In this document: one piece after another, positions 1-8,410 of the stretch
Layout of the letters: every line of letters begins with the position of its first letter
How positions within the stretch are numbered: position 1 is the stretch's first letter
Assembly (NCBI GenBank): GCA_910586855.1
Contig: CAJUJH010000002.1
Coordinates: 1 to 64,000 of the forward strand
DNA from: Candidatus Gastranaerophilales bacterium
GTDB lineage: Bacteria; Cyanobacteriota; Vampirovibrionia; Gastranaerophilales; Gastranaerophilaceae
Length of the DNA: 64,000 nt
Direction of reading: 5' to 3'
The notes under the pieces: generated by a model
Database searches by the model: none
What the model was told of the DNA's origin: nothing
The model's input: the letters and a program-made list of their open reading frames with translations, nothing else
Translations under genes and position numbers: made by a program

Positions 1-662
<662 letters not shown>

Positions 663-817
663 GAATATGGATTTCAAATTTAGTTTGAAGTTCAATCAAA
701 GGAAATATACAATTGGTTTTATATCATTTATGCAATTTTCAGGGTATAACCCTAAAACCAGAAATGGTTTGTACATTTTCCAACTAAATGAAGTAAAAGG
801 AAAATTATAAAAGATTT

Positions 818-932
818 TCCGGTGGCCAGGCGGCAGGATTCCACCCGTTCCCATCCCGAACACGGTCGTAAAGACTGCTTGCGCTGACAATACTTGGAGG
901 GTAGCCTCCTGGGAAGATAAGTAGCTGCCGGA
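818..932 (+). rRNA. rrf: 5S ribosomal RNA
   Basis: The sequence carries the conserved 5S core (CCCGTTCCCATCCCGAACACGG) at about 843-865. The termini TCCGGTGGC and GCTGCCGGA can pair as helix I, which sets a length of about 115 nt. It follows the 23S gene in the usual order and is followed by a strong terminator. Confidence 0.95.
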
Positions 933-948
933 TTCTATATTTAAAATA

Positions 949-978
949 AAAAGCTCTCAAATTCTTGAGAGCTTTTTT
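949..978 (+). terminator. Rho-independent terminator of the rRNA operon
   Basis: A ten-base stem (AAGCTCTCAA with TTGAGAGCTT, loop ATTC) is followed by a T run. It sits about 18 bp after 5S and ends the rRNA transcript. Confidence 0.9.
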
Positions 979-1278
979 AGTGTATAAATTTTAAATATTT
1001 ATTAAAACTCAGTGAATATATTCTCCTAATCTCTAGGTATTTATAAAAGTTGCCTGTCTTATTGTTTTTAGTATAAAAGTTTAAAATATTGTAATTAATA
1101 TTTAGCTTAAAATAGTTTTTAATAAAAGTGCAAACTAATGAAAGTAAAATTTATTCTATTTTTCTATATTTGTAATTATTTAGTATTTTTTAGATATATA
1201 TTAATATAATAATAATTTTTATAATTTATTGAATCTTTAGTGTAAGATATAATAGTGCAATTAAAGAGAGGTTTGTGT
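979..1278. other. AT-rich intergenic region
   Basis: About 300 bp of very AT-rich DNA lies between the rRNA terminator and the DUF4145 gene. No convincing ORF, tRNA or repeat was seen. It presumably holds the promoter of the next gene; TATAAT at about 1247-1252 is a possible -10 element. Confidence 0.5.
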
Positions 1279-1926
1279 ATGAAGAATTTTAAGGCGCCTG
1301 AATTTGAAGCGGATGCATTTAATTGTCCTTATTGCGGAGCATTTTCCAATATGATATGGTACAGCATTATTCAAGAAATGCCAACATCATATAAATATTT
1401 TCCATTTGACAAGTCATTTTTATCCGAATGTTCTTGCTGCGAAAAATATATGCTTTGGGTAGAAGGGGAAATGATTATTCCCTCAAATTCAACTGCACCT
1501 ATGCCTCATTGCGATATGCCAGATGATATTAAGAAAATATATACTGAAGCAAGAGATATTATTAATAAATCACCAAGAGGAGCTGCTGCCCTACTTCGGC
1601 TTGCGCTTCAGATGTTATGTGACTATCTTGTGCCAGAGAATGGAAATATTAATGATAAAATTTCAAAAATGGTGTCAAACGGTCTTCCTAAAAGCTTGCA
1701 GAAAGCTTTTGATTTAGTCCGTATAATAGGGAATAACGCGGTGCATCCAGGTGTGATAAATATTCAGGACAATCCTGCCATTGCTTATAAGATGTTTGAA
1801 TTACTTAATATGATTGTTGAAAAAATGATAACAGAACCAAAGGAAATTGAGTCATTTTACAATGACACAATTCCTGAAAATCAAAAACAAGCCATAGATA
1901 AAAGAGATTCTGCTTTTAAAAAATAA
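1279..1926 (+). CDS. DUF4145 domain protein
   Basis: A 215-residue protein. It starts with a Cys-containing segment (CPYCG, later CSCCEKY) that resembles a zinc-binding pair. It continues into the DUF4145 core: a short Arg-Gly-Ala-Ala-Ala-Leu-Leu-Arg helix and the signature IGNNAVHPG. DUF4145 is often found alone or fused to restriction and defence proteins; its biochemical role is unknown. An in-frame GTG at 1255 is possible, but the ATG at 1279 is preferred because AGAGAGG lies about 8 bp before it. No defence partner is adjacent, so no defence role is claimed. Confidence 0.8.
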   Translation: MKNFKAPEFEADAFNCPYCGAFSNMIWYSIIQEMPTSYKYFPFDKSFLSECSCCEKYMLWVEGEMIIPSNSTAPMPHCDMPDDIKKIYTEARDIINKSPRGAAALLRLALQMLCDYLVPENGNINDKISKMVSNGLPKSLQKAFDLVRIIGNNAVHPGVINIQDNPAIAYKMFELLNMIVEKMITEPKEIESFYNDTIPENQKQAIDKRDSAFKK

Positions 1927-2093
1927 TTTTAAATTACTTTGTATTTGTAAAATGGGTTTGTGAATTTATATTAATTTTTTAAAATATAAAGTAAAGTGCA
2001 GGAGAAAAAATGTTATAAAATAATTTTTTTGGGTATTTTATAGATAATCATATTTTATGATGAAAAAGCAAAATTTAAGGTCAAAAAGACAGT

Positions 2094-2132
2094 GAGGCAG
2101 TTATTTATTTAGCTGCCTTATTTGTTTTTTTT
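2094..2132 (+). terminator. Rho-independent terminator, probably of the DUF4145 gene
   Basis: The stem AGGCAG/CTGCCT has an AT-rich loop and is followed by a T-rich tail. It lies about 170 bp after the DUF4145 stop and just before the acetyltransferase start. The next gene must therefore start its own transcript very close by or depend on read-through. Confidence 0.65.
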
Positions 2133-2167
2133 GTTTAAAATTTAAAAAGATAAAAAAGAGTATTTTT

Positions 2168-2614
2168 ATGAATTTTAATATATGTGAAATTAAGGATAGA
2201 AATAAGGAATTAATTAAACAGCTTGTAGGAATTTGGGAAGCTTCCGTAAGGTCTACACATTTATTTTTGTCTGATGATGAGATTTTGAAAATAAAAGAAT
2301 ATGTGCCTGAAGCGATAAAAGGTGTGCAATATCTTGCTGTTGCAAAGTCTGAAAATAATTTACCCCTTGCTTTTATGAGTGTAAACGGCAATAAACTTGA
2401 GATGATTTTTGTATCTTGGAATATGATTGGCTGTGGAATTGGGAGAACATTGTTTGAATATGGAATAAAAAAATACAATATTAATACATTAACTGTAAAT
2501 GAACAAAATCTTCAGGCACTTGAATTTTATAAACATTTTGGCTTTAAAGTTTTTAAAAGAACAGAACTTGACGAGCAAAGTAAGCCTTATCCGCTTTTAT
2601 ATATGAATATTTAA
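2168..2614 (+). CDS. GNAT family N-acetyltransferase
   Basis: A 148-residue single-domain GNAT protein. These enzymes move an acetyl group from acetyl-CoA to an amine. The CoA-binding motif A is visible as the segment around MIGCGIGRTLFEYG (about residues 85-98), after the beta-strand LEMIFVSW. The C-terminal motif is NEQNLQALEFYKHFGF, typical of the RimI/YjaB-like group. The substrate cannot be told from sequence. The start follows an AAAGAG ribosome-binding site. It stands alone between a terminator and the GDPD gene. Confidence 0.85.
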   Translation: MNFNICEIKDRNKELIKQLVGIWEASVRSTHLFLSDDEILKIKEYVPEAIKGVQYLAVAKSENNLPLAFMSVNGNKLEMIFVSWNMIGCGIGRTLFEYGIKKYNINTLTVNEQNLQALEFYKHFGFKVFKRTELDEQSKPYPLLYMNI

Positions 2615-2721
2615 AATAGGTATTAGGTATTATTGGTTTGTTTATATTGAGTGATAAAGGTATAATTTTGAGCAATTTTTCATAGAAATTTGCTTTTAAT
2701 TATATATAAGATTTTAAGCAT

Positions 2722-3705
2722 ATGAGTATAAATATTAACAATAATATAACCAATATTGATAATCGGTATTATAGCGGAGGTAAGGCAAATAAGACGGATT
2801 CATTTTTAATGCAGCCGTTTAATTTGCCCTTGAAGGCACCTTTTGATAAATTTTTTGATGAAGTTATTTTTTCAAAAACCACAGAAAATATTGATACTAT
2901 TGATAGGACTACCGGTATAGAATCAGTAGATAATGAAAGGGTGAAATTAATTGCTCATAGGGGATATACGGAAAATGCTCCTGAAAATACAATTGCCGCC
3001 TTTGTTGCTGCAGCAGAAAATGGCTACAGTACAGTTGAATGTGATGTAGAATGGACAAAGGATGATATTCCCGTTATTTTGCATGATACTACTATAAATA
3101 GAACCGCAAGAAGACAAAATGGATGGCGATTATTTTTTCCAAGAAAATGTTCAAATTTAACTTATGAACAATTGCTGAAATATGATTTTGGCTCTTGGTT
3201 TTCCAGTGATTTTAAAGGCACAAAAATCCCATCATTTGATGAACTTCTAAATTGTGCCAATGATCATGATTTGAATTTGTATATTGAATTAAAAGAGACC
3301 ACCGATTTTGGAGATAAAAAGGCACAAATTTTAGCTGATGCTGTTAAAAATGCAGGTCTGGAGGATAAGGTTACCTGGATTAGTTTTAATTCTGATTATT
3401 TAAAAGCTATGGCAAGTGTTCTGCCTGAAGCAAGGCTCGGTTATTTGAGCAAAAAATGTATTGACGGTGGCACTATTGATATATTAAAAGGTTTGCAGAC
3501 AGGTCAAAATGAAGTATTTTTAGATATAAAATCAAGTAAAATATCCGAGAAATCAAGTAACTTGTTAAAAAATGCAGGTTTTGATTTTGAAGTGTGGACG
3601 GTAGATGATTCTGATGAGCTTGAAACCTTGTCATTATATGATTGCAAGGGGATTACAACCGATAAAATCACAGAAGAAGATATTGAAGAATACTATGACC
3701 GTTAA
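2722..3705 (+). CDS. Glycerophosphodiester phosphodiesterase family protein
   Basis: A 327-residue protein. The GDPD domain (TIM barrel) starts near residue 74. It has the family motif HRGYTENAPENT (H79, R80), metal ligands E107 and D109 (VECDVEW) and the second catalytic His in LHDTT (H121). GDPDs hydrolyse glycerophosphodiesters to glycerol-3-phosphate and an alcohol. Residues 1-73 form an Asn-rich extension that is not a signal peptide and is unusual for the family. The stop codon overlaps the next start (TAATG), suggesting translational coupling to the MmcQ/YjbR gene. Confidence 0.88.
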   Translation: MSININNNITNIDNRYYSGGKANKTDSFLMQPFNLPLKAPFDKFFDEVIFSKTTENIDTIDRTTGIESVDNERVKLIAHRGYTENAPENTIAAFVAAAENGYSTVECDVEWTKDDIPVILHDTTINRTARRQNGWRLFFPRKCSNLTYEQLLKYDFGSWFSSDFKGTKIPSFDELLNCANDHDLNLYIELKETTDFGDKKAQILADAVKNAGLEDKVTWISFNSDYLKAMASVLPEARLGYLSKKCIDGGTIDILKGLQTGQNEVFLDIKSSKISEKSSNLLKNAGFDFEVWTVDDSDELETLSLYDCKGITTDKITEEDIEEYYDR

Positions 3706-4421
3706 TGCGGCTTGAGAAATTTTATTTCAAAGCATATAATTTTTTTATGATTGAAGATGCTATTTTTAAAAAAGCCAGACTTGATTTAAATAAAATTAAA
3801 TCTGCAGGTTTGAAAAAGTTTTCCAGCGGCTGGGAGTTAGAAAAAGCTTTTATGGATGGGGCTTTTAGATGTGTAATTTGGATTTATGAAAAAGGAAATG
3901 TTAAAGGTAAGGTTTATGATTTTGTTAATGGGGAAGAATATTTACCATTAAGGATGGAGCATCAGACAGGCGGGTTTTCTTCCAAAGTAAGGCTTGAATA
4001 TGAAAAGATGCTGGAAGATATTTTAAAGAATTATTTTATTGAAAAACATTTTACATCACTACAGGCAAATAGAATCACGGATTTAATATATAAGTATTTT
4101 AATGTAAAGCCGGATTTTCCATGGAAAGACCAGAAAACTGGGGCTGATGCAGGAGTTTTTAGAAAAAATGTTAAAGGTAAGTGGTTTGCTTTAATCATGA
4201 ATATTAAAAAAGACAGACTTATCTTGAATGCAAAAGAAAATGCTGATATCATTAATTTGAAGCTTGAGAGTGATGAAATCGAAACTCTTATTAAAAAAGA
4301 AGGTTTTTATCCCGCTTATCATATGAATAAAAAATATTGGATAACGCTTATACTTGATGAAACTTTGAGCGATGAAACTATTATAGAATATATTAAAAAA
4401 AGCTATGAAAATGTTAAATAA
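3705..4421 (+). CDS. MmcQ/YjbR family protein
   Basis: About 238 residues. The C-terminal half (from about residue 130) is a MmcQ/YjbR (CyaY-like fold) domain with the typical GVFR...GKWFALIM segment and YPAYHMNKKYWITL. An N-terminal domain of about 100 residues precedes it, as in longer YjbR proteins. The function is unknown, though DNA binding has been suggested for the family. The ATG at 3705 overlaps the GDPD stop; an internal ATG at 3747 (MIEDAIF) is an equally plausible start and matches the usual N-terminus better. It converges with the HxlR gene with almost no gap. Confidence 0.75.
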   Translation: MRLEKFYFKAYNFFMIEDAIFKKARLDLNKIKSAGLKKFSSGWELEKAFMDGAFRCVIWIYEKGNVKGKVYDFVNGEEYLPLRMEHQTGGFSSKVRLEYEKMLEDILKNYFIEKHFTSLQANRITDLIYKYFNVKPDFPWKDQKTGADAGVFRKNVKGKWFALIMNIKKDRLILNAKENADIINLKLESDEIETLIKKEGFYPAYHMNKKYWITLILDETLSDETIIEYIKKSYENVK

Positions 4422-4423
4422 CC

Positions 4424-4780
4424 TTATTCTATATATTTTTCGCCCCACTCGCACATTTTATATAATATTGGTATAAAGGATTCTCCTTTTTTAGATAAGG
4501 AATATTCAACCCGGGGAGGAATCTGCGGGTATACTTTTCTTTTAATTAAATTATCGTTTTCAAGTTCTTTTAATGTACTGCTCAGTGTTTTATGAGATAT
4601 AATGTTTAGATATTTTTGCAGACTGTTAAATCTTATAATTTTATGTCTGTAAATTGCGTATAAAATTGTTAGTTTGTATTTACCGTTAACAAGGGATAAT
4701 GTATAATTGAAGCCGGTTTTATCAAAACTTTCAACAATTTTTAGGCAGTCTTGGTCTTCTATAATCATATTATGTTCCAT
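4424..4780 (-). CDS. HxlR family transcriptional regulator
   Basis: A 118-residue winged-helix protein of the HxlR type. It has the family core GKYKLTILYAI, the recognition region FNSLQKYLNIISHKTLSSTLKELENDNLI, and the wing KVYPQIPPRVEYSLSKKG. HxlR regulators usually sense redox or electrophile stress or small ligands and repress a divergent gene. Here the divergent partner is the NTF2-like gene at 4870. Cys12 precedes the helix-turn-helix, but no sensing role can be shown. Confidence 0.9.
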   Translation of the reverse strand: MEHNMIIEDQDCLKIVESFDKTGFNYTLSLVNGKYKLTILYAIYRHKIIRFNSLQKYLNIISHKTLSSTLKELENDNLIKRKVYPQIPPRVEYSLSKKGESFIPILYKMCEWGEKYIE

Positions 4781-4802
4781 TTGGTTATTAGGTTACCTTT
4801 TT

Positions 4803-4832
4803 GTACGTACTTGAATAAAATATCCTTATAAT
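4803..4832 (+). promoter_or_regulatory. Divergent promoter region with a palindromic candidate operator
   Basis: A perfect 8-bp palindrome GTACGTAC (4803-4810) lies where the -35 box would be for a TATAAT element at 4827-4832 (17 bp apart). It is in the 89-bp gap between the HxlR regulator and the NTF2-like gene. A HxlR dimer bound there could block transcription; that is inference from position and symmetry. Confidence 0.5.
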
Positions 4833-4869
4833 TTAACATAATAAATATTTAAAAGAAAGGGTTATTATT

Positions 4870-5241
4870 ATGCGGGAACAGATAGAAGAATTTAGTAAAG
4901 TTGAAAATGTTGCAAGAAAATTTATAGAGGCAGTGCGTACAGGCAACAGTGAAATTGTAAAGCCTTATTTTTATGAAAAAGCTTCATTTTTTGGGCAGCT
5001 GAATGAAAAAGAATATCAATCCGGCTCAATTCAAGGTTTTTATGATACTATCGATAAAATGGGTTCTATCAAGGAAGATTATATTGCAAGAGTTGATGTT
5101 TTAAATATTGAGAAGACTGTTGCTGTTGTGAGAGTCATTGAAGATAACTGGCATGGGTATAAATTTACTGATTTTCTTATTATGAATAAAATAAACGGCG
5201 AATGGAAAATTGTTGCAAAAGTTTATGATACGTTATCTTAA
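4870..5241 (+). CDS. NTF2-like / lumazine-binding family protein
   Basis: A 123-residue protein with the NTF2-like cone fold pattern: an opening helix FSKVENVARKFIEAVRTGN, then Y-rich strands, and the closing strands FTDFLIMNKINGEWKIVAKVY. This is typical of the putative lumazine-binding (PF12893) and SnoaL-like groups. The ligand or reaction is unknown. It diverges from the HxlR regulator and probably is its target. AGAAAGGG precedes the start. A hairpin terminator follows about 30 bp after the stop. Confidence 0.8.
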   Translation: MREQIEEFSKVENVARKFIEAVRTGNSEIVKPYFYEKASFFGQLNEKEYQSGSIQGFYDTIDKMGSIKEDYIARVDVLNIEKTVAVVRVIEDNWHGYKFTDFLIMNKINGEWKIVAKVYDTLS

Positions 5242-5273
5242 AATGAATTAAAAACATAAATGCAAATAAAAAA

Positions 5274-5305
5274 TACGGGCTTTTTATTTGAGCCCGCATT
5301 TTTAT
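5274..5305. terminator. Bidirectional rho-independent terminator
   Basis: A stem CGGGCT/AGCCCG with A and T runs on both sides lies between the converging NTF2-like gene and the small secreted protein gene. It can serve both strands. Confidence 0.8.
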
Positions 5306-5321
5306 AATATTTAATTTATAA

Positions 5322-5606
5322 CTAAATTCTATTTTCCCAAACTCCGCCTTTTCTATCCACAAGGGCGTCATAACAGGACCAAATTCTAAAAATGCCGGTT
5401 AAACCTAGAACCGCATGGGTTATGTTTTTCTTCTTTTCATTTTTATTTACAGCTTGACCAATTCCTGGCCAAATGAAAAGCGATAAAGCGGCAGCGCCTA
5501 CTGACTTTCCGGATACTTCGCCATCTGTGCCGTGGGTTCTGGCGTAAGATGGTGTCAATGTTGAAAATATCGCAAAAATAATCAATATTAATAAACTCTT
5601 TTTCAT
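5322..5606 (-). CDS. Small exported or membrane protein, unknown function
   Basis: A 94-residue protein with an N-terminal signal peptide (MKKSLLILIIFAIFSTLTPSYA) and a hydrophobic segment containing LSLFIWPGIGQAVN, followed by a basic stretch and a second weakly hydrophobic segment. The longer reading frame begins at 5687, but the ATG at 5606 is chosen because a perfect AGGAGG lies 6 bp upstream and a signal peptide begins there. I do not recognise the family. A 28-bp palindrome lies about 50 bp upstream of the start. Confidence 0.72.
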   Translation of the reverse strand: MKKSLLILIIFAIFSTLTPSYARTHGTDGEVSGKSVGAAALSLFIWPGIGQAVNKNEKKKNITHAVLGLTGIFRIWSCYDALVDRKGGVWENRI

Positions 5607-5654
5607 ATAAAACCTCCTCGTTCTTACTTTTATATATTCCGGCATGATAGCATA

Positions 5655-5682
5655 ATTCCTAATTTTGGGCAAAATTAGGAAT
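5655..5682. promoter_or_regulatory. 28-bp palindrome upstream of the small exported protein gene
   Basis: Two 13-bp arms (ATTCCTAATTTTG and its exact complement) are separated by GG. It lies between the end of the cassette array and the start at 5606. It lacks a T run on the minus strand, so an operator is more likely than a terminator, but either remains possible. Confidence 0.5.
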
Positions 5683-5714
5683 AGCACCTTTTTAGTTATT
5701 TGAAGCTATTTTGT

Positions 5715-5980
5715 TTAGTATGGTATCAAATCCAGGACACAGCGCACAGAAAAAGCAGCACTAACCGGATAAGTAGCATTCAAGTGCAAGACACCAGTAT
5801 CTAATGGAGCATGATAAGGGTAGCCATTAGCTCCGCCAAAAGAAGCAGACCATATAGCGTGCGGGTAGCAGTTGGTATTGCTGGAGCCCTGGCAGCCGCC
5901 ACGCAGCTCAAAACATCGTGCAGCGCCGTACTTAGAACTCTCAAAGTACTCGCAGAGCTGACAGTCTGTACTTAATAGCA
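5715..5980 (-). repeat. Cassette unit 1
   Basis: Reads CQLCEYFESSKYGAARC, then GGCQGSSNTNCYPHAIWS, a variable part, and AAFSVRCVLDL. It ends at a stop codon four residues later (IPY). It is in frame with units 2 and 3. Confidence 0.75.
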
Positions 5981-6265
5981 ACATCAAACCCACGACACAG
6001 CGCACAGAAAAAGACCATGTGGCAATACACTTGCCATAACCTCCTGTCTGATTACATGTAGAAGAAAGCGAACCAAAAGCACCTCTAGCAAGCTCTGGTA
6101 CTCTATAATGCCCGCTTGACTCTGCAACGGTACCTGACCACAAGTGGTACGCCCAGCAGTTGCCGCTATAGGAGCCCTGGCAGCTGCCACTCAGACCTGC
6201 ACACCGTACAGTACCGTACTTAGAACTCTCATAGGCGTCACAAAGCCGCAAGCCATAGTCTGAAG
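5981..6265 (-). repeat. Cassette unit 2
   Basis: Reads LRLCDAYESSKYGTVRC, SGSCQGSYSGNCWAYHLWS, a variable part containing GKCIATW, and FSVRCVVGL. The tail GKC-x3-WSFSVRC is shared with unit 6. In frame with units 1 and 3. Confidence 0.75.
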
Positions 6266-6445
6266 AGTCCAAATCCAGGACACAGCGCACAGTAAAAGCA
6301 TAGGCAGGAACTCTGACTAACGGATTAAGTGTGCCACTGTTTAACGAAAAGTCGTGATACTCTGTCGATGAAGCAGGAGTACCGGACCATATGTCTAACG
6401 GGTAGCAGTTGTTATTTATAGAGCCCTGGCAGCCGCCAGTCATGC
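6266..6445 (-). repeat. Cassette unit 3 (5'-truncated)
   Basis: Begins at GGCQGSINNNCYPLDIWS and lacks the LQLC-ESSKYG part. It ends YAFTVRCVLDL. It directly follows the leader copy at 6471-6705 in the reading direction of the minus strand. Confidence 0.7.
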
Positions 6446-6470
6446 TAGAAGCTGTATCATGCGGCAGGAA

Positions 6471-6705
6471 TTTTTAATGTACAGTAATTTTGCGCTGTGC
6501 CAAAATAGAAGTAAGTAATTTGGCTTGGTAACTTAAATTCTATCAAGCGATATTTGCACAATTATGAATGCAAAACTTTATCATTTAAATGACCTTACTT
6601 GACGATTTGAAGCCTCATTCTGCTGAAACCCTTGAGTTTCAACACTCTAGAGGTATATATTAATATATCATATTAAAGTATTTTAAAAATAACAACTTTG
6701 TAAAA
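6471..6705 (-). repeat. Leader repeat, copy A
   Basis: AT-rich segment of about 235 bp. It aligns along most of its length with 8050-8333. Shared blocks include TGACGATTTGAA (6599 and 8222), AACACTCT, GCAACTTTGTAAA-like ends, and AGTAATTT near the cassette-proximal end. It separates cassettes 1-3 from 4-7 and precedes unit 3 on the minus strand. No ORF was seen in it. Confidence 0.7.
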
Positions 6706-6708
6706 TTT

Positions 6709-6980
6709 TGCTTCAAATCCAGGACACAGCGCACACCAAAGGAAGCTACAGCAGGTCTTATAAGAGCATTTGCAAAACTTCCGGCATTCAACTCTCTGTT
6801 ATAATAGTAACCAGTCTCTGATAATGCTGATGACCATATACCATACGGGTAGCAGTTGTTAGCCCAGCTTGTACCTGGGGCAGCGCCCTGGCAGCCGCCA
6901 TAAAATGGTCCGCACCTTGCAGCACCGTACTTAGAACTCTCAAGGTACTCGCAGAGCTGGCAGTCTGCACTTAATAGTAA
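6709..6980 (-). repeat. Cassette unit 4
   Basis: Reads CQLCEYLESSKYGAARC, GGCQGAAPGTSW, NNCYPYGIWS, a variable part, and ASFGVRCVLDL, with a stop 16 residues beyond. Its linker to unit 5 is almost identical in bases to the unit 1/unit 2 linker, showing common descent of the two runs. Confidence 0.75.
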
Positions 6981-7240
6981 CTTCAAATCCAGGACACAGC
7001 GCACAGAAAAACCACTGGAGACAGGATAAGTAGAAGGCAGCCCGGTGATGCCGGAATCCAGATAAAAGTGTATAGGGTTACCATTACCACCAAAGCTGTT
7101 AGTCCACATAGCGTGCGGGTTGCAGTGGGTATTGTAACCGCCCTGGCAGCCGCCAATCAAGGGATAGCAGTGTGCAGCACCATACTTAGAACTCTCCCAG
7201 TGGTCGCATAGCTGTAAATCATCTTCTGCATTTGGATGTG
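6981..7240 (-). repeat. Cassette unit 5
   Basis: Reads LQLCDHWESSKYGAAHC, IGGCQGGYNTHCNPHAMW, a variable part, and SGFSVRCVLDL, in frame with unit 4. It is out of frame with unit 6. Confidence 0.75.
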
Positions 7241-7545
7241 TGCTTCAAATCCAGGACACAGCGCACAGAAAAGCTCCAACTGACGGCACACTTGCCGTGC
7301 TCACCGCCTGCAGATGAGTCTTGATGACAAATGCCTTGGCTTTCAAAACTGCCGTTTGTGAAGTGTAAAGCTCTATGATACTGCTGTGAACCGACAAAAG
7401 AACCTGACCATACTATGTATGGAAAACAAGCACCTATAGCCCCGCTAAATCCTGATGATGCGCCCTCACAGCCGCCAAAAAGAATCTGGCACTGTGCAGC
7501 ACCGTAACCAGAACTCTCCCACCTCTCGCAGAGCTGCAAAGCCAT
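7241..7545 (-). repeat. Cassette unit 6
   Basis: The longest uninterrupted unit. It reads LQLCERWESSGYGAAQC, FGGCEGASSGFSG, GACFPYIVWS, a variable part with GKCAVSW, and FSVRCVLDL, then a stop about ten residues later (TGA at about 7219). An ATG at 7545 opens it but has no ribosome-binding site, so independent translation is doubtful. Confidence 0.7.
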
Positions 7546-7585
7546 ATGCAGGTGCTGAAAACCAGCTGCTTGAAACAGTGAGTGA

Positions 7586-8022
7586 AATTCAAATCCAGGA
7601 CACAGCGCACACCAAAAGCCCAGGCAACAGGGTAACTGGTAGAAGGATTGAAGCTGCCTTGATTGAAGTGACCGGAACTTGGCTCGCCGGATGATGCCTT
7701 AGCACCCCAAGTAACGTGCGGGTTGCAGTTGGTATTGTTGGAGCCCTGGCAGCCGCCATTCAGTTCGTTTGCAGGCTCGTGTGGGTGTTTTGCAAGAATT
7801 TGTTTTCACTGACGTTCTCACAAAATTTACTCAACATCTCCCTCTCGCAAAACGTGACATTTAGTCACCTTTTGTTCGGCAGAGTCTTGCCACGCAAATG
7901 CTTCTTTTTGTCAATGCTCACACATTGGCAAAATTCAGCACCGGCTTACGCATATCGTGCAGCACCGTACTTGAAACTATCCCAGTTGTTGCAGAGCTGC
8001 AAACCTTTAGCTGCAGCAAAGT
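7586..8022 (-). repeat. Cassette unit 7 (interrupted)
   Basis: The LQLCNNWDSFKYGAAR part (about 7960-8010) runs into a stop where the other units have the third Cys. About 190 bp of unrelated sequence follows. The unit resumes at about 7770 with ELNGGCQGSNNTNC and ends WAFGVRCVLDL. It is the most damaged cassette and lies at the leader end of the run. Confidence 0.65.
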
Positions 8023-8049
8023 AAAAAAGCATCTTGCAAAAGCTGCTTT

Positions 8050-8333
8050 ATTTTCAATGTGCAATTCCTGCTGCCTTTAAATTTAGGCACTGTGTCTATT
8101 AATAACGACAAGTAATTTAATTTAACAGCATAAACTCTATTAAATGGTATTTGCTAAAAGCAAAATTGAAATACACTTTCCAAACTGCATATTTATTGCA
8201 GCATTTTACTGTATTCTTGTCTGACGATTTGAAAACCCTTTCTGTTAAAATCCTTGAACTTTAACACTCTTAGGGCATATTTCTTTATAAGATAATAATA
8301 AAATATGTTTTAAATAGCAACTTTGTAAAGTTA
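8050..8333 (-). repeat. Leader repeat, copy B, and the rest of the 8.0-8.4 kb gap
   Basis: Imperfect copy of the leader at 6471-6705, placed upstream of cassettes 7-4 on the minus strand. The repeated block order is leader, then cassette run, twice. The remaining bases to 8410 are AT-rich and presumably hold the promoter of the gene at 8411 on the plus strand. Confidence 0.65.
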
Positions 8334-8410
8334 ATGGAACTTAATAACTCTGACAATTTATTTTATTTATATGTGTTAACTGAATAACAGACAAAAATGG
8401 AGATTTTATA

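Larger units (their letters stand above)
5715..8022 (-). repeat. Array of seven related partial coding cassettes (candidate silent-cassette locus)
   Basis: On the minus strand the same coding unit recurs seven times. Its order is LQLCE-type start, ESSKYGAA, C, GGCQG, C-P-IWS, a variable stretch rich in S/G/Y/N, and an end SVRCVLDL. The unit ends resemble the C-terminal part of FISUMP or C-type-lectin/FGE-like surface domains (recognition by motif only). No start codon with a ribosome-binding site is visible, and the units fall into different frames. The region is clearly more GC-rich than its neighbours. The edges are conserved and the interior varies in sequence and length. It could be a decayed multi-domain surface gene or a store of silent donor cassettes; neither is proven. 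Confidence 0.75.

Noticed and set aside
696..890. Minus-strand frame over the 23S-5S spacer and 5S gene
   Set aside because: Overlaps 5S rRNA; no ribosome-binding site and no protein-like composition.
1279..1926. DUF4145 gene as a defence island
   Set aside because: DUF4145 occurs in some defence systems, but the neighbours (rRNA, acetyltransferase) give no support.
5715..8022. CRISPR array
   Set aside because: Units are 250-345 bp, differ from one another, and encode related protein segments; there are no short identical repeats or cas genes.
5715..8022. Diversity-generating retroelement variable regions
   Set aside because: The units look like the lectin-type targets of such elements, but no reverse transcriptase or template repeat is present, and the differences include length changes and all bases, not only adenine sites.
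7455..8080. Plus-strand frames over the cassette array
   Set aside because: They are shadows of the minus-strand units; codon pattern and repeats fit only the minus strand.
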